From NCBI GenBank assembly GCA_964523885.1, contig CAZFYX010000069.1:1-64000 (forward strand): 64,000 nt of DNA. Reading direction: 5' to 3'. The position numbers and the translations under genes are program-made. Shown here one piece after another: positions 53,101 through 62,150 of the stretch; positions within the stretch are counted from its first letter, which is position 1; every line of letters begins with the position of its first letter. The stretch comes from SHXO01 sp964523885 (GTDB lineage Bacteria > Pseudomonadota > Gammaproteobacteria > Burkholderiales > SHXO01). The notes under the pieces are model-generated. The model did not search any database. It saw only the letters and a list, made by a program, of their open reading frames with translations, and had not been told where the DNA came from.

Positions 53101-54032
53101 TCGCAATTTGCACCATCGCCAGCCACGTACCTCCCTCGTCCCTCTCCAACAGAGACAGGATGATAGATCTCGACTTTACGCAGGAATTTCTCGCTGAGAA
53201 GATCGGGGTCGAACGCGTGTCGCGCCTAGAACCGGGGCAAGACACGGCGGACATGTGTGTGCGCGCATGGCATGCATTGCGGGAGAGATGCGGTGTCGTT
53301 GCACAGGACGTTGACTGTATAGTGGTTTGCACACAGAACCCGGATGGCCACGGGATCCCCCACACTTCCGCAATCGTGCAAGCCGCGATCGGCGCGCCGG
53401 ATTCCTGTGCGGCGTTCGACATCTCCCTCGGGTGTTCAGGGTATGTATATGGACTCTCGGTGGTGAGCAGTTTCATGCATGCGGCGGGATTGAGATGTGG
53501 ATTGCTGTTCACGGCAGATCCCTACTCGAAGATCATCGATCCCGCGGATCGCAACACGGTATTGCTGTTCGGTGATGCGGCAACGGTTACCCTTTTGCAG
53601 GATTCCAGCGGCAAAGGAACATGGCTGCCGCGGTGGTTCAGGTTCGGGACCCGTGGGGCGGACGGCGCAGCCTTGACCAACCGGTCCGGACGCTTGGCGA
53701 TGAATGGTCGTGCTGTCTTCGAGTTCTCTGCCACCGTCGTACCGGCGCAGATTCGCGCCGTGATGGCCGACGCCGGGGTGGCGATCAAAGACATCGACTT
53801 GTATGCGCTGCACCAGGGCAGCCGGTTCATACTCGACACGCTCGTGCGTCGGCTTGAACTGCCGCCTGACCGGGTCCCTTGCAACCTCGCAAACCAGGGC
53901 AATACGGTGTCCTCTTCCATTCCGCTGCTGCTTGAGCAGCACCTCGACGATCCGGCAATGAATCGGATCCTGTTGAGCGGCTTCGGTGTGGGCCTCTCCT
54001 GGGCGACTTGCATTCTGGAGCGCGCGGGGTGA
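53097..54032 (+). CDS. Beta-ketoacyl-ACP synthase III-like protein
   Basis: Thiolase-fold condensing enzyme of 311 residues. The catalytic triad is intact: Cys113 in DISLGCSGYVYGL, His239 in DLYALHQGSRFI and Asn269 in LANQGNTVSSSIPLLLE. The C-terminus FGVGLSWATCILERAG is also typical of FabH. It differs from housekeeping FabH in its setting, between an unknown protein and a small ACP inside a glycan cluster. It likely makes a short 3-ketoacyl-ACP for decorating a sugar. The frame overlaps the preceding gene by 4 nt. Confidence 0.93.
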   Translation: MIAICTIASHVPPSSLSNRDRMIDLDFTQEFLAEKIGVERVSRLEPGQDTADMCVRAWHALRERCGVVAQDVDCIVVCTQNPDGHGIPHTSAIVQAAIGAPDSCAAFDISLGCSGYVYGLSVVSSFMHAAGLRCGLLFTADPYSKIIDPADRNTVLLFGDAATVTLLQDSSGKGTWLPRWFRFGTRGADGAALTNRSGRLAMNGRAVFEFSATVVPAQIRAVMADAGVAIKDIDLYALHQGSRFILDTLVRRLELPPDRVPCNLANQGNTVSSSIPLLLEQHLDDPAMNRILLSGFGVGLSWATCILERAG

Positions 54033-54059
54033 AGGAAATGGCTTTAATCGAGACATGAG

Positions 54060-54296
54060 ATGACTCCACAACAGACTAAGATCGCAGCCATCGTCAGCGA
54101 TGTGTGTTCATCGGTAACTTTGGACGACGCATCAGTCGATACTTCGCTCAAGGACCTTGGCGCCGATTCGCTCGACGTGGCAACTATCTTCCTCGCGATC
54201 CAGGAGCAACTCGGCGTGCGTGTGCCCGATGCAGAAATCGACCGCCTCGACACAGTGCGCCGCATCGCGGAGTACGTGGAGGCGAGACAGCCCTGA
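54060..54296 (+). CDS. Acyl carrier protein
   Basis: 78 residues with the phosphopantetheine site DLGADSLDVATIFLAIQEQL; Ser37 is the attachment residue. The C-terminal helix DAEIDRLDTVRRIAEYVEAR is normal. It lies 27 bp after the KAS III gene and its stop overlaps the following acyltransferase (ATG at 54296). A dedicated ACP in a glycan locus suggests an acyl group loaded for transfer to a sugar. Confidence 0.93.
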   Translation: MTPQQTKIAAIVSDVCSSVTLDDASVDTSLKDLGADSLDVATIFLAIQEQLGVRVPDAEIDRLDTVRRIAEYVEARQP

Positions 54297-55003
54297 TGCG
54301 GGGCGTGCTGCGTCAGCTGCGGCAGGTACCGCGCGACCTGTTCCTGATGGTGCTGATATACCTACCGGGAGTTTCTGGCATCCGTCTGCGGCGTTGGTAC
54401 TACCGGAAGCGACTGCGGCAGTGCGGTCGCGACTTCACTGTCCTCCCGGGAGTGCATCTCGCCGGTTTGCAGTACATCGATGTAGGCGACAATGTCATGC
54501 TGCGCGAGAACGTCATCGTGCATGCCGGGGTGGCGGTAGAAGGCGATGGTCGCGAAGTCCGCGAGTTGCCCGCGGTGCATGGCGTGGAACCGGGGATCGT
54601 TCGTATCGGTAATCACTCCAGAATCGCCTTTGGCGCGCTCATCCTGGGCTACGGTGGGATCTGGATTGGAGAAAAGTGCGGGGTAGGGCCGAATGCGCTA
54701 CTGCTCTCCGAGAGCTACCACCACAAGGGGCGAGACCCGACGATCGTCTACAAGTACTCGCAGGGCGCGCGCGCGGAGGAGCAGTGTGTCCTGCGTGGCG
54801 GGATCCGTCTCGAGGACGGGGCTGGCATCGCCAGCAACGTGATCGTACTACCGGGCGCTCGCATTGGGCGGGACGCGTGGGTCTCGCCCGGCAGCGTAGT
54901 CCGGCTGGCCGGTCGCATCGATGATCTGGCGATTGCCAAGGGAGACCCGGCAGACACGGTCTTTCGCCGAGGCACCGCCGACCAGACTCGAACTTCGCGC
55001 TGA
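54296..55003 (+). CDS. Hexapeptide-repeat acyltransferase
   Basis: 235 residues. After an N-terminal hydrophobic region (LFLMVLIYLPGVSGIRLRRW) come left-handed beta-helix repeats: AGLQYIDVGDNVMLRENVIV, GIVRIGNHSRIAFGALILGY, GGIWIGEKCGVGPNALLLSE and SNVIVLPGARIGRDAWVSPG. Translationally coupled to the ACP by a 1-nt overlap, which makes it the best candidate to transfer the ACP-bound acyl chain to an amino sugar. The substrate is not known. Confidence 0.9.
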   Translation: MRGVLRQLRQVPRDLFLMVLIYLPGVSGIRLRRWYYRKRLRQCGRDFTVLPGVHLAGLQYIDVGDNVMLRENVIVHAGVAVEGDGREVRELPAVHGVEPGIVRIGNHSRIAFGALILGYGGIWIGEKCGVGPNALLLSESYHHKGRDPTIVYKYSQGARAEEQCVLRGGIRLEDGAGIASNVIVLPGARIGRDAWVSPGSVVRLAGRIDDLAIAKGDPADTVFRRGTADQTRTSR

Positions 55004-55006
55004 GCC

Positions 55007-55720
55007 GTGGCGGACCTCGCAACTTATCTGCGGCCGTTCCACTTGACGCATCCCGCCCGGATGGTAATGCGTCGCGGGGCGGAGTTGTTGGTTTCCGCCA
55101 TGGACGCCGAGTTGCATGGCAGAGTGCTCGATATTGGGTGTGGACGCAAAGCAAAGCGCCACCTGTTGCCCCCCGGGGTGTCAGAGTATGTAGGATTGGA
55201 CCATCCAGACACCCTCCACGACCTCGCCCAGGCCGACCTTGTTGGGACGGCCTACGAGATCCCGGTCGCCGATGCGTCCTTCGATGGCGTGCTGTGCACC
55301 GCGGTGCTCGAGCATCTTGAGGAGCCAGCACGCGCAATTGCCGAAGCGTGGCGGGTGCTCAAGCCCGGGGGGCGAGCAATCTACACGGTTCCCCTCTTCT
55401 GGTACCTGCACGAGGAGCCACGCGATTTTTACCGCTACACCGAGCACGGCCTGCGGCACCTCTTCTCCCACGCACGCTTCGCCGACTTGGCGATCACGCC
55501 CGCGTCCGGCTTCTGGGTCACCTTCGGGAGTCAGCTGAGCTACTACCTGACAGGATCGCTTCGCCGGCCATTCGGGCCCATTGCACGAGCATGTACCGCG
55601 ATCAACAACACGGTATGTCCCTGGCTCGACCGGATCGACCGGCGCCGCAACCCCTTCTCCGCAAAGTTCACCTGGATGTACTTGGTGGTCGCCCGCAAGC
55701 CGGGTGGAGCGCATGGCTGA
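55007..55720 (+). CDS. Class I SAM-dependent methyltransferase
   Basis: 237 residues. The SAM loop is GRVLDIGCGRKAKRHLLPP. LEHLEEPARAIAEAWRVLKP and GGRAIYTVPLFWYLHEEPRD are typical of small-molecule methyltransferases. Starts at the GTG at 55007, 3 bp after the acyltransferase. Likely methylates a sugar; the acceptor is unknown. The final 8 nt overlap the next methyltransferase. Confidence 0.88.
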   Translation: MADLATYLRPFHLTHPARMVMRRGAELLVSAMDAELHGRVLDIGCGRKAKRHLLPPGVSEYVGLDHPDTLHDLAQADLVGTAYEIPVADASFDGVLCTAVLEHLEEPARAIAEAWRVLKPGGRAIYTVPLFWYLHEEPRDFYRYTEHGLRHLFSHARFADLAITPASGFWVTFGSQLSYYLTGSLRRPFGPIARACTAINNTVCPWLDRIDRRRNPFSAKFTWMYLVVARKPGGAHG

Positions 55721-56582
55721 CATCGCGGCCGACACCTTGATGGAGTTGCGGCGCTTGCTCGAGATCCAGATTGCCCGAGCCCGAACCGCGCATTTCGGCG
55801 CTGTACGAGCCGCCTGGAGTGCCGCGGCGGTTGAGTATTTCTGGGACGAGCGGCAGCAGGAGTGGCGTCTGCAACACCTCAAGCGCCACCGGGTTGAGGC
55901 CGGACGCCACAAAGTCCTCGACATGGCGGCAGGCTGCGGACAGTTCCTGCTTGCGGCGCTCGACGCGGGCTTCGACTGTTATGGTTTGGAGCCAGATCCT
56001 TGGCGCGTAAGTTTCGTGTCGCACAAGATCATGCTTTCCGGGAGACCGGCGGGCTGGGCGAATAGGATGGTGCTGGGCGTCGGTGAGGAGCTTCCCTTTC
56101 CCGACGCCAGCTTCGACTACATCTCCAGCTTCCAGACCCTCGAGCATGTGCAGGACCCGGCAAGGGTAGTGGCGGAGCTTCTGCGGGTGACCCGCCCCGG
56201 TGGAGCGATCCATCTGATGTGTCCCGACTACCGCAGCTTGTTCGAAGCCCATTATCAACTGCCTTGGCTGCCTCTGTTCCCGCGTGCGGCTGCGCGTGCA
56301 TATCTCCGGGCACTAGGGAGGCCCACGCTCGGGCTGGAAACCATTCAGTACACCACCGTGCCTAGGGTCAGACGCTGGGTCGAACAAGCTGCACGGAGGG
56401 CGGGCCGGAAGGTCGAGATTCAGGACGAGAACTTCGACCGCTTCAAGGTTGCGCTTGCGAGACGGGGCATGCCACTGTTCCCAGGAGCATTCGCCCTTTG
56501 GCGGACATTCGAGGTAGCCAACGGACTGGGGCGCCGAGAGATTTCAGTGGACTTGCTTGTCAGAACCGTGGGTACGCGGTAG
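55713..56582 (+). CDS. Class I SAM-dependent methyltransferase
   Basis: 289 residues. HKVLDMAAGCGQFLLAALDA is the SAM loop (the second Gly is Ala). ISSFQTLEHVQDPARVVAEL, then LRVTRPGGAIHLMCPDYRSL and a large C-terminal substrate region follow. Starts at the ATG at 55713, overlapping the previous gene. The acceptor is unknown. Confidence 0.85.
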   Translation: MADIAADTLMELRRLLEIQIARARTAHFGAVRAAWSAAAVEYFWDERQQEWRLQHLKRHRVEAGRHKVLDMAAGCGQFLLAALDAGFDCYGLEPDPWRVSFVSHKIMLSGRPAGWANRMVLGVGEELPFPDASFDYISSFQTLEHVQDPARVVAELLRVTRPGGAIHLMCPDYRSLFEAHYQLPWLPLFPRAAARAYLRALGRPTLGLETIQYTTVPRVRRWVEQAARRAGRKVEIQDENFDRFKVALARRGMPLFPGAFALWRTFEVANGLGRREISVDLLVRTVGTR

Positions 56583-58015
56583 TGCTGCGCCGCGCAGCTG
56601 TACGTGGTGCAGCACTGAGTTCTGCAGCCAGTGTGATCGCTCTGGGGTTGCAACTGCTGCAACTGGCCGTTGTGGCGCGCTTGCTCACACCTGCCGACTT
56701 TGGTATTGCAGCGCTCATCACCGTCGTGGTGAGTATCGCTCAAGCATACGTAGACCTCGGCATGAGTAGTGCGATCGTGCATCGGCAGCATGCGACCGCG
56801 ATGCAACTGTCCACAGTGTATTGGGTCTCGGCTGCCGCTGGTGTGGGGGTCGCGGTCATGTTTTGGATTGCAGCCCCCGTGGTGGCGGTGGCACTAGGGC
56901 GGGAGGATCTGGCACCTCTCGCGCGCGTCGCGGCCCTGATCCTGTTGATTGGGCCGCTCGGACAGCCATTCCAGATGATGTTGCAGCGGGACCTGCGCTT
57001 CGGCACGCTTGCGGCGGCGGACGTGGTTGGTGCCGTTGTCGGTCTGGCCACATCTGTGATGCTGGTCGTGCGCGGTTGGGGTGTGGCGGGCCTCGTATGG
57101 GGGCAGGTTGCGAGCGTTGTAGCTCGGGCCCTGCTGTTCTGCTGCGCGCAGTGGCCTCGCTGGAAGCCGCGCGCAGTGTTCGAGCGCGAACATCTGCGTG
57201 GATTCGTGACGTTTGGGTTGTTTCAACTGGGGGAAAGAACGATCAACGTGCTGGGCTACAACCTCGACAAGTTGATCCTCGGTGGCCTTGCCGGCAGCAC
57301 CGCGCTGGGCTTGTACAACGTTGCATATCAGCTCGTGATGCGTCCGCTATCGGTTGTCAGTCCCGTGGTCCAGCGAGTCGCGTTCCCGGTCTTTGCGCGC
57401 GTGCAAGGCAACGACGCGCGCCTGCGGGAAGGCTATCTGGAGGCGATCCGTGCCGTCGCATTGCTGCTGTTTCCGCTGTTGGCCCTTACCGCGGCGCTAG
57501 CAGACGCGGTCGTCAACGTCCTGCTCGGTCCCGCCTGGGCTGATTCAGCGGGCCCAGTGCGGTGGTTAGCAATGCTTGCCATGTTTGTCGCCATCGGCAA
57601 CCCCATTGGTGCAGTCCTTCTCGCCAAGGGGCGGGTTCGGTTGGGCTTCTACCTAAACGTCTGGATGGTAATGCTATACCTCGCCGCAACGGTTCTCGGT
57701 GCGCGGGGCGGTGCCGAAGGTGTCGCACGCAGCTTGACCATTGCAACCGCCATCGGCCTGTTCCCGGTCGGGTTCTGGGTTCGCTGGAACTTGCTTGGCA
57801 TGCGGCCGGCGGCGTATTTGGCTGCGATAGCGCCAGCCGGAGCTGCGGCCGCCATGGCAGCTCTGGCAGCGGCACTGCTGAACCATTTTCTGGCAGACAA
57901 GGACGCGCTCGTGCGGCTGGTGCTGGGCAGCATCGCTGGTGTAGTGGCATATGGTGTCATCGCCGGACCTTGGGTGCTACGCTTCGCGCAACGCTCATTT
58001 CGGGCCGCGGGCTAA
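56582..58015 (+). CDS. Wzx/MOP-type polysaccharide flippase
   Basis: 477 residues with about 12-14 membrane helices and no ATPase. The N-terminus ALSSAASVIALGLQLLQLAV, VARLLTPADFGIAALITVV and YVDLGMSSAIVHRQHAT match the RfbX/PST family (Wzx). It flips undecaprenyl-linked glycan to the periplasm. It is a second export route besides the Wzm/Wzt-like ABC pair; no Wzy polymerase was recognised nearby. GTG start at 56582 overlaps the preceding stop (TAGTG). Confidence 0.9.
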   Translation: MLRRAAVRGAALSSAASVIALGLQLLQLAVVARLLTPADFGIAALITVVVSIAQAYVDLGMSSAIVHRQHATAMQLSTVYWVSAAAGVGVAVMFWIAAPVVAVALGREDLAPLARVAALILLIGPLGQPFQMMLQRDLRFGTLAAADVVGAVVGLATSVMLVVRGWGVAGLVWGQVASVVARALLFCCAQWPRWKPRAVFEREHLRGFVTFGLFQLGERTINVLGYNLDKLILGGLAGSTALGLYNVAYQLVMRPLSVVSPVVQRVAFPVFARVQGNDARLREGYLEAIRAVALLLFPLLALTAALADAVVNVLLGPAWADSAGPVRWLAMLAMFVAIGNPIGAVLLAKGRVRLGFYLNVWMVMLYLAATVLGARGGAEGVARSLTIATAIGLFPVGFWVRWNLLGMRPAAYLAAIAPAGAAAAMAALAAALLNHFLADKDALVRLVLGSIAGVVAYGVIAGPWVLRFAQRSFRAAG

Positions 58016-58019
58016 TCGC

Positions 58020-59987
58020 ATGTGCGGTATTGCCGGTTACATCACCCTTGGGCAGCCAGTTGAATCGACGGCTACCATCCGTGCGATGCTGCAGGCCATA
58101 CAGCATCGCGGACCCGACGACCAGGGCATCGTGCTGTTCGGTGCTCCGTCTCGGGCCACCCGCACCTGCTCTACTGCAGCCTCAGACCCGAGGATTCAGG
58201 ATGCCCTTCCGAACATCGAGATGGCGGAAGGGTTCAGGCACTACAGCGCATTCGCGCACTGTCGGTATTCGATCGTGGATCTGTCCCCGCACGGACATCA
58301 GCCCATGTGGACCGCGGACGGTGGCGCATGCGTCAGCTTCAACGGCGAGATCTATAACTATGTGGAGCTGCGCGCCGAACTTGAGAGGTCGGGACATCGC
58401 TTCGACACGACCAGTGACACCGAGGTGTTGTTGGCTGCATGGAGAGAGTGGGGAAGCGGTGCATTCGAGCGCTTCAACGGGCAGTGGGCTCTGTCGCTCT
58501 ACGAAGAGTCGTCGGGGCGGGTTTTGCTGGCGCGGGACCGCCTCGGCAAGGCGCCTCTGTACTACGCGGTGATCGACGGATTGCTCTGCTGGGCATCCGA
58601 GATCAAGGCGTTACTTCGAATAGGGGGAAGCTCTGCCTTCCGAGTTGATCCTCGGGCTGTGCACGAATTCGTCCTCGAGGGCTGGAGGGATCGTGGCGGG
58701 ACGTTTTGGGAAGGCATCCATGACTTTCCGCCGGGGGCTTGGGCATGGCTCGATCGCGGCAGCGAGCTCCGCTGCCAGTCGTTCTGGAGGTTGCCACAAG
58801 CACGGCTGAAAGAGTCGGAGATCAGCACGAGCGATGCAGCTACTGGCCTGCGTGAGCTGCTGGTGGATGCCATTCGCGTTCGCGTTCGCGCCGATGTGCC
58901 GATCGCCTTCGAGCTCAGTGGTGGAATGGACTCCTCCACATTGGTGGCACTCGCCGCCAATTTCATCCCTGGGTCCCACACTGCCTATTGCATCGACTTT
59001 CAGGAGGCGGAAGCAAACGAAACACCGTACGCACAGGCCGTTGCGGCGCGCTATGGGCAATCCGTTCGACTGACGCTGATTCGTCCGGAGAGCGACGACT
59101 TCTGGCACGAGGTTGACGCATTCGTCGCACTTGAGGAGGAGCCCTTCCATGCGCCCAACCTCTTCACGAACAACCGGCTCCGGCGACGGATGAAAGCCCT
59201 TGGGGCAAAGGTGGTGGTGAGCGGGTCTGCCGGCGACGAGGTGTTGGCTGGATATGCGGGTGACTATCTCGGGCCGTTCGCGTTGCAGCTTCTGCGCCAG
59301 GGCCGGTTTGGCACGCTGCTCCATGAGCTTCGTTCGAACACCGAGTTCGGCTGGGGGCCGCGCCGGCTCGCAGGCCTCTTCGCCCATACCGTCTCACCCG
59401 GCATGTCCAGGCGCGCATGGCGCAGACGCACTGGCGAAGCGGCGATGCTCGATGCAGTCTATCGCGCGCCCGACGGTGCGTCGCTGGGGCCGTATCCACC
59501 CGCTGAGCTCTCGGCGCGGCTGGCCAGCCACATGCGGGAGACCAAGATGAACTACTGGTTGCGTTCTGCTAACAAGGTCAACTTCGGCATCCCAATCGAG
59601 CCGCGTGCGCCGTTTCTCGATTACCGAGTGGTCGACTTCGCTTTCCGCCTGCCGACGACGTATCTGATCAGAGATGGCTGGCACAAGTGGCTCCTGAGGC
59701 GAGCGATGGAGGATCTGTTGCCGGAGTCCGTGGTGTGGCGGCGCACCAAGATGGGTTTTCCGTTTCCGCTCAGGTCTTGGCTTCTTGAGTCCAAGGCGGT
59801 GGTCCTGCAGCTGTCGCGGGACGCGCAGTGCCCGTACGTCGATACCGAGGCCCTCGAGCCGGTCTACGAGTCATTCGTGAACACCGCGCCTGCCACGGTT
59901 TGGCGCCTCGTGAGTCTGGCACTTTGGTGGAAACGGGTGGTGCGAGGTGAGCCGCTCTTGTTGCAAGCTGGGCCGGCACCATGCTGA
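58020..59987 (+). CDS. AsnB-like glutamine amidotransferase (asparagine synthase family)
   Basis: 655 residues. The nucleophile Cys2 is at the mature N-terminus (MCGIAGYITLG), with AIQHRGPDDQG and SFNGEIYNYVELRAEL of the glutaminase domain. The synthetase domain has the PP-loop LSGGMDSSTLVALA and SGSAGDEVLAGYAGDYLG. In glycan loci such enzymes amidate uronic acids (for example making hexuronamides). It starts 4 bp after the flippase gene. Identification of the family is certain, the substrate is inferred. Confidence 0.93.
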   Translation: MCGIAGYITLGQPVESTATIRAMLQAIQHRGPDDQGIVLFGAPSRATRTCSTAASDPRIQDALPNIEMAEGFRHYSAFAHCRYSIVDLSPHGHQPMWTADGGACVSFNGEIYNYVELRAELERSGHRFDTTSDTEVLLAAWREWGSGAFERFNGQWALSLYEESSGRVLLARDRLGKAPLYYAVIDGLLCWASEIKALLRIGGSSAFRVDPRAVHEFVLEGWRDRGGTFWEGIHDFPPGAWAWLDRGSELRCQSFWRLPQARLKESEISTSDAATGLRELLVDAIRVRVRADVPIAFELSGGMDSSTLVALAANFIPGSHTAYCIDFQEAEANETPYAQAVAARYGQSVRLTLIRPESDDFWHEVDAFVALEEEPFHAPNLFTNNRLRRRMKALGAKVVVSGSAGDEVLAGYAGDYLGPFALQLLRQGRFGTLLHELRSNTEFGWGPRRLAGLFAHTVSPGMSRRAWRRRTGEAAMLDAVYRAPDGASLGPYPPAELSARLASHMRETKMNYWLRSANKVNFGIPIEPRAPFLDYRVVDFAFRLPTTYLIRDGWHKWLLRRAMEDLLPESVVWRRTKMGFPFPLRSWLLESKAVVLQLSRDAQCPYVDTEALEPVYESFVNTAPATVWRLVSLALWWKRVVRGEPLLLQAGPAPC

Positions 59988-61141
59988 CGATCGTCCACGG
60001 GATGCCGGTCTGGCTGCCACGCACGCAGCCATGGGTGTACTGGCAAATCCTGGGTCTCCCGGCGGAGAGGATCCGCGCAGAGGTTGTGTGTGAGCGACGC
60101 GAGAATGGGTCGGAGTTTCCGTACGACCATGTACAGTGCGCCGAGCAGAGGGCATTGCTGACGGATCTATTGGACCGCGCTATCCGTCGACTCGGCGTTC
60201 GTTCCCATCTGCGCCATCTGCCCACCAGCATCCGCGGTATGGGGGCGAACGCCTTGCATTCGCATTTCGGAGACGTGGGCTGGCGCTATATGGAGGCGGC
60301 GCGATGCGCAGGCGTCCCGCACGTAGTGACCTTCTACGGCTACGACGTGAACCTGCCGAAAGTCGATCCAGTATGGTCGGATCGTTTCCACCGCTTGTTT
60401 GAGACGGTCTCTCTGGTTCTGTGCGAGGGCGTCCATATGGGGCAGTGCCTGGTGAAGTTGGGATGTCCGCCCGCCAAGGTCGCCATTCAGCATCTGGGGG
60501 TGCCGCTGGATAAGATTCCGTATCGGCCTCGAACTCGTTCCAGAGATGAGCCGATGCGTGTCTTGATCGCGGCAACGTTCACGGAGAAGAAGGGAATACC
60601 GTTTGCGCTTGAGGCGCTAGCGAGGATCGCTTCCGACGTGCGAATTCAGATCACGATAATCGGCGACGCGCGACCCTTGGAGGAAGGGCGGCGAGAGAAG
60701 GGGCGGATCCTGAGATTGCTCGACGAGACAGGGCTGGAGCGCAGCACCAGGATGCTGGGCTACCAGCCCTACGGCGTATTGCTCAGAGAGGCGTACGAGC
60801 ATCACGTCTTTCTCTCCCCATCGGTGACGGCCAGCGATGGGAACACAGAGGGGGGAGCGCCGGTGAGTCTGATCGACATGGCGGCAAGTGGTTTGCCCAT
60901 CGTGAGTTCCCGCCATTGCGACATCCCGGAGATCGTACTGGACGGAAAGACCGGGCTGCTGGCGGATGAACGCGACGTGGACGAACTCGCTTCGCATCTG
61001 CTCGCCCTTGCGAAGGAGCCGCAGCGCGCCCATGATTTGGCAATGGCCGCGCGGCGGCATGTCGAACGCGAGTACGACGCCCGGATCCAGGGGGCGCGTC
61101 TGGCTTCCCACTACGAGCGCATCGCTGGACAATGCCCCTGA
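59981..61141 (+). CDS. Glycosyltransferase family 4
   Basis: GT-B enzyme of 386 residues. ALHSHFGDVGWRYMEAARC and VVTFYGYDVNLPKV in the N-terminal domain, VLIAATFTEKKGIPFALEAL, then the donor-binding EGGAPVSLIDMAASGLPIVS and RHCDIPEIVLDGKTGLLADE. Similar to colanic-acid WcaL-type enzymes. Overlaps the AsnB-like stop by 7 nt. Confidence 0.9.
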   Translation: MLTIVHGMPVWLPRTQPWVYWQILGLPAERIRAEVVCERRENGSEFPYDHVQCAEQRALLTDLLDRAIRRLGVRSHLRHLPTSIRGMGANALHSHFGDVGWRYMEAARCAGVPHVVTFYGYDVNLPKVDPVWSDRFHRLFETVSLVLCEGVHMGQCLVKLGCPPAKVAIQHLGVPLDKIPYRPRTRSRDEPMRVLIAATFTEKKGIPFALEALARIASDVRIQITIIGDARPLEEGRREKGRILRLLDETGLERSTRMLGYQPYGVLLREAYEHHVFLSPSVTASDGNTEGGAPVSLIDMAASGLPIVSSRHCDIPEIVLDGKTGLLADERDVDELASHLLALAKEPQRAHDLAMAARRHVEREYDARIQGARLASHYERIAGQCP

Positions 61142-61232
61142 TCGGTAGCGCTGCGAAGTCGTGGCGTATTTCAATCCATGACGAATCGGTCGATAGCGCT
61201 GCTCGTAATGGTGCTGATCTGGGGGGCGGATC

Positions 61233-62150
61233 TTGAACCCGGCCCCGGTCGCACTATTCGTCTATCGCCGTCCTGCGCATGTGGAGGCCGCCGTCCACGC
61301 GCTGCTACGCAATGCTCAGGCGCAAGACACGCATCTTGTGATTTTCTCCGATGGTCCGCGGGATGCCAGGACAGAGCAGGATGTTGCCAGAGTGCGCCGC
61401 TTTGTGCGGGCAGTCTCCGGATTTCGTTGCGTCGAAGTTGTCGAGCGCGACATCAACCTTGGTCTTGCGCGATCCGTCATTGATGGCGTTGGCAGGCTTT
61501 GCTCGGAATATGGGCGGGCCATCGTCCTGGAGGACGATCTGGTCGTTTCACCGCATTTCCTTTCGTACATGAACGCTGCGTTGGTGCGCTATGCTGACGA
61601 GCCGCGTGTCATGCAGATTTCCGGCCACATGTTCCCGGTCGAGATCAGGGTCGACGCGGAAGCTTTCTTCCTGCCGTTCGTGACGTCATGGGGGTGGTCA
61701 ACCTGGGATCGTGCATGGCGCATGTTCGATCCGGACGCGTCCGGGCATGAGCGACTTCGCACTGACGCACGCCTCAAGCATCGCTTCGACCTTCTTGGGA
61801 GCTATCCTTACTACGCCATGTTGGAGGCTCAGCTTGCTGGCAAGATCGATTCGTGGGCGGTGCGGTGGTACCTGAGCGTCTTTCTTAACGCTGGACTGGT
61901 CCTCTATCCGGCCCGGACAATGGTCAAGAACGCGGGGTTGGATGGCTCAGGGGAGCACCGATCGACAGGCGGTTGCAGTGACGTGCTTGATGAAGACTTC
62001 CAGGTGGAGCACTTCCCGCCGGTCGCCGCGGATGCCGAAGGGGAGGCCAAGGTCTATGCATACCTGCGATCACAGCGGAGTACGATGACAAGAGTTCGGC
62101 GAAAGCTTCGAGAGGTGATGACGTGCGCAGCGCGGCGCGCCAAGTACTGA
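61233..62150 (+). CDS. Glycosyltransferase-like protein (GNT-I-like fold)
   Basis: 305 residues. VALFVYRRPAHVEAAVHALL opens a GT-A-type fold; IVLEDDLVVSPHFLSYMNAA has the acidic metal site, and VMQISGHMFPVEI and SWGWSTWDRAWRMFD follow. The start is a TTG at 61233 preceded by GGGGGGCGGA. A glycosyltransferase of unusual subtype; its acceptor is unknown. Confidence 0.82.
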   Translation: MNPAPVALFVYRRPAHVEAAVHALLRNAQAQDTHLVIFSDGPRDARTEQDVARVRRFVRAVSGFRCVEVVERDINLGLARSVIDGVGRLCSEYGRAIVLEDDLVVSPHFLSYMNAALVRYADEPRVMQISGHMFPVEIRVDAEAFFLPFVTSWGWSTWDRAWRMFDPDASGHERLRTDARLKHRFDLLGSYPYYAMLEAQLAGKIDSWAVRWYLSVFLNAGLVLYPARTMVKNAGLDGSGEHRSTGGCSDVLDEDFQVEHFPPVAADAEGEAKVYAYLRSQRSTMTRVRRKLREVMTCAARRAKY

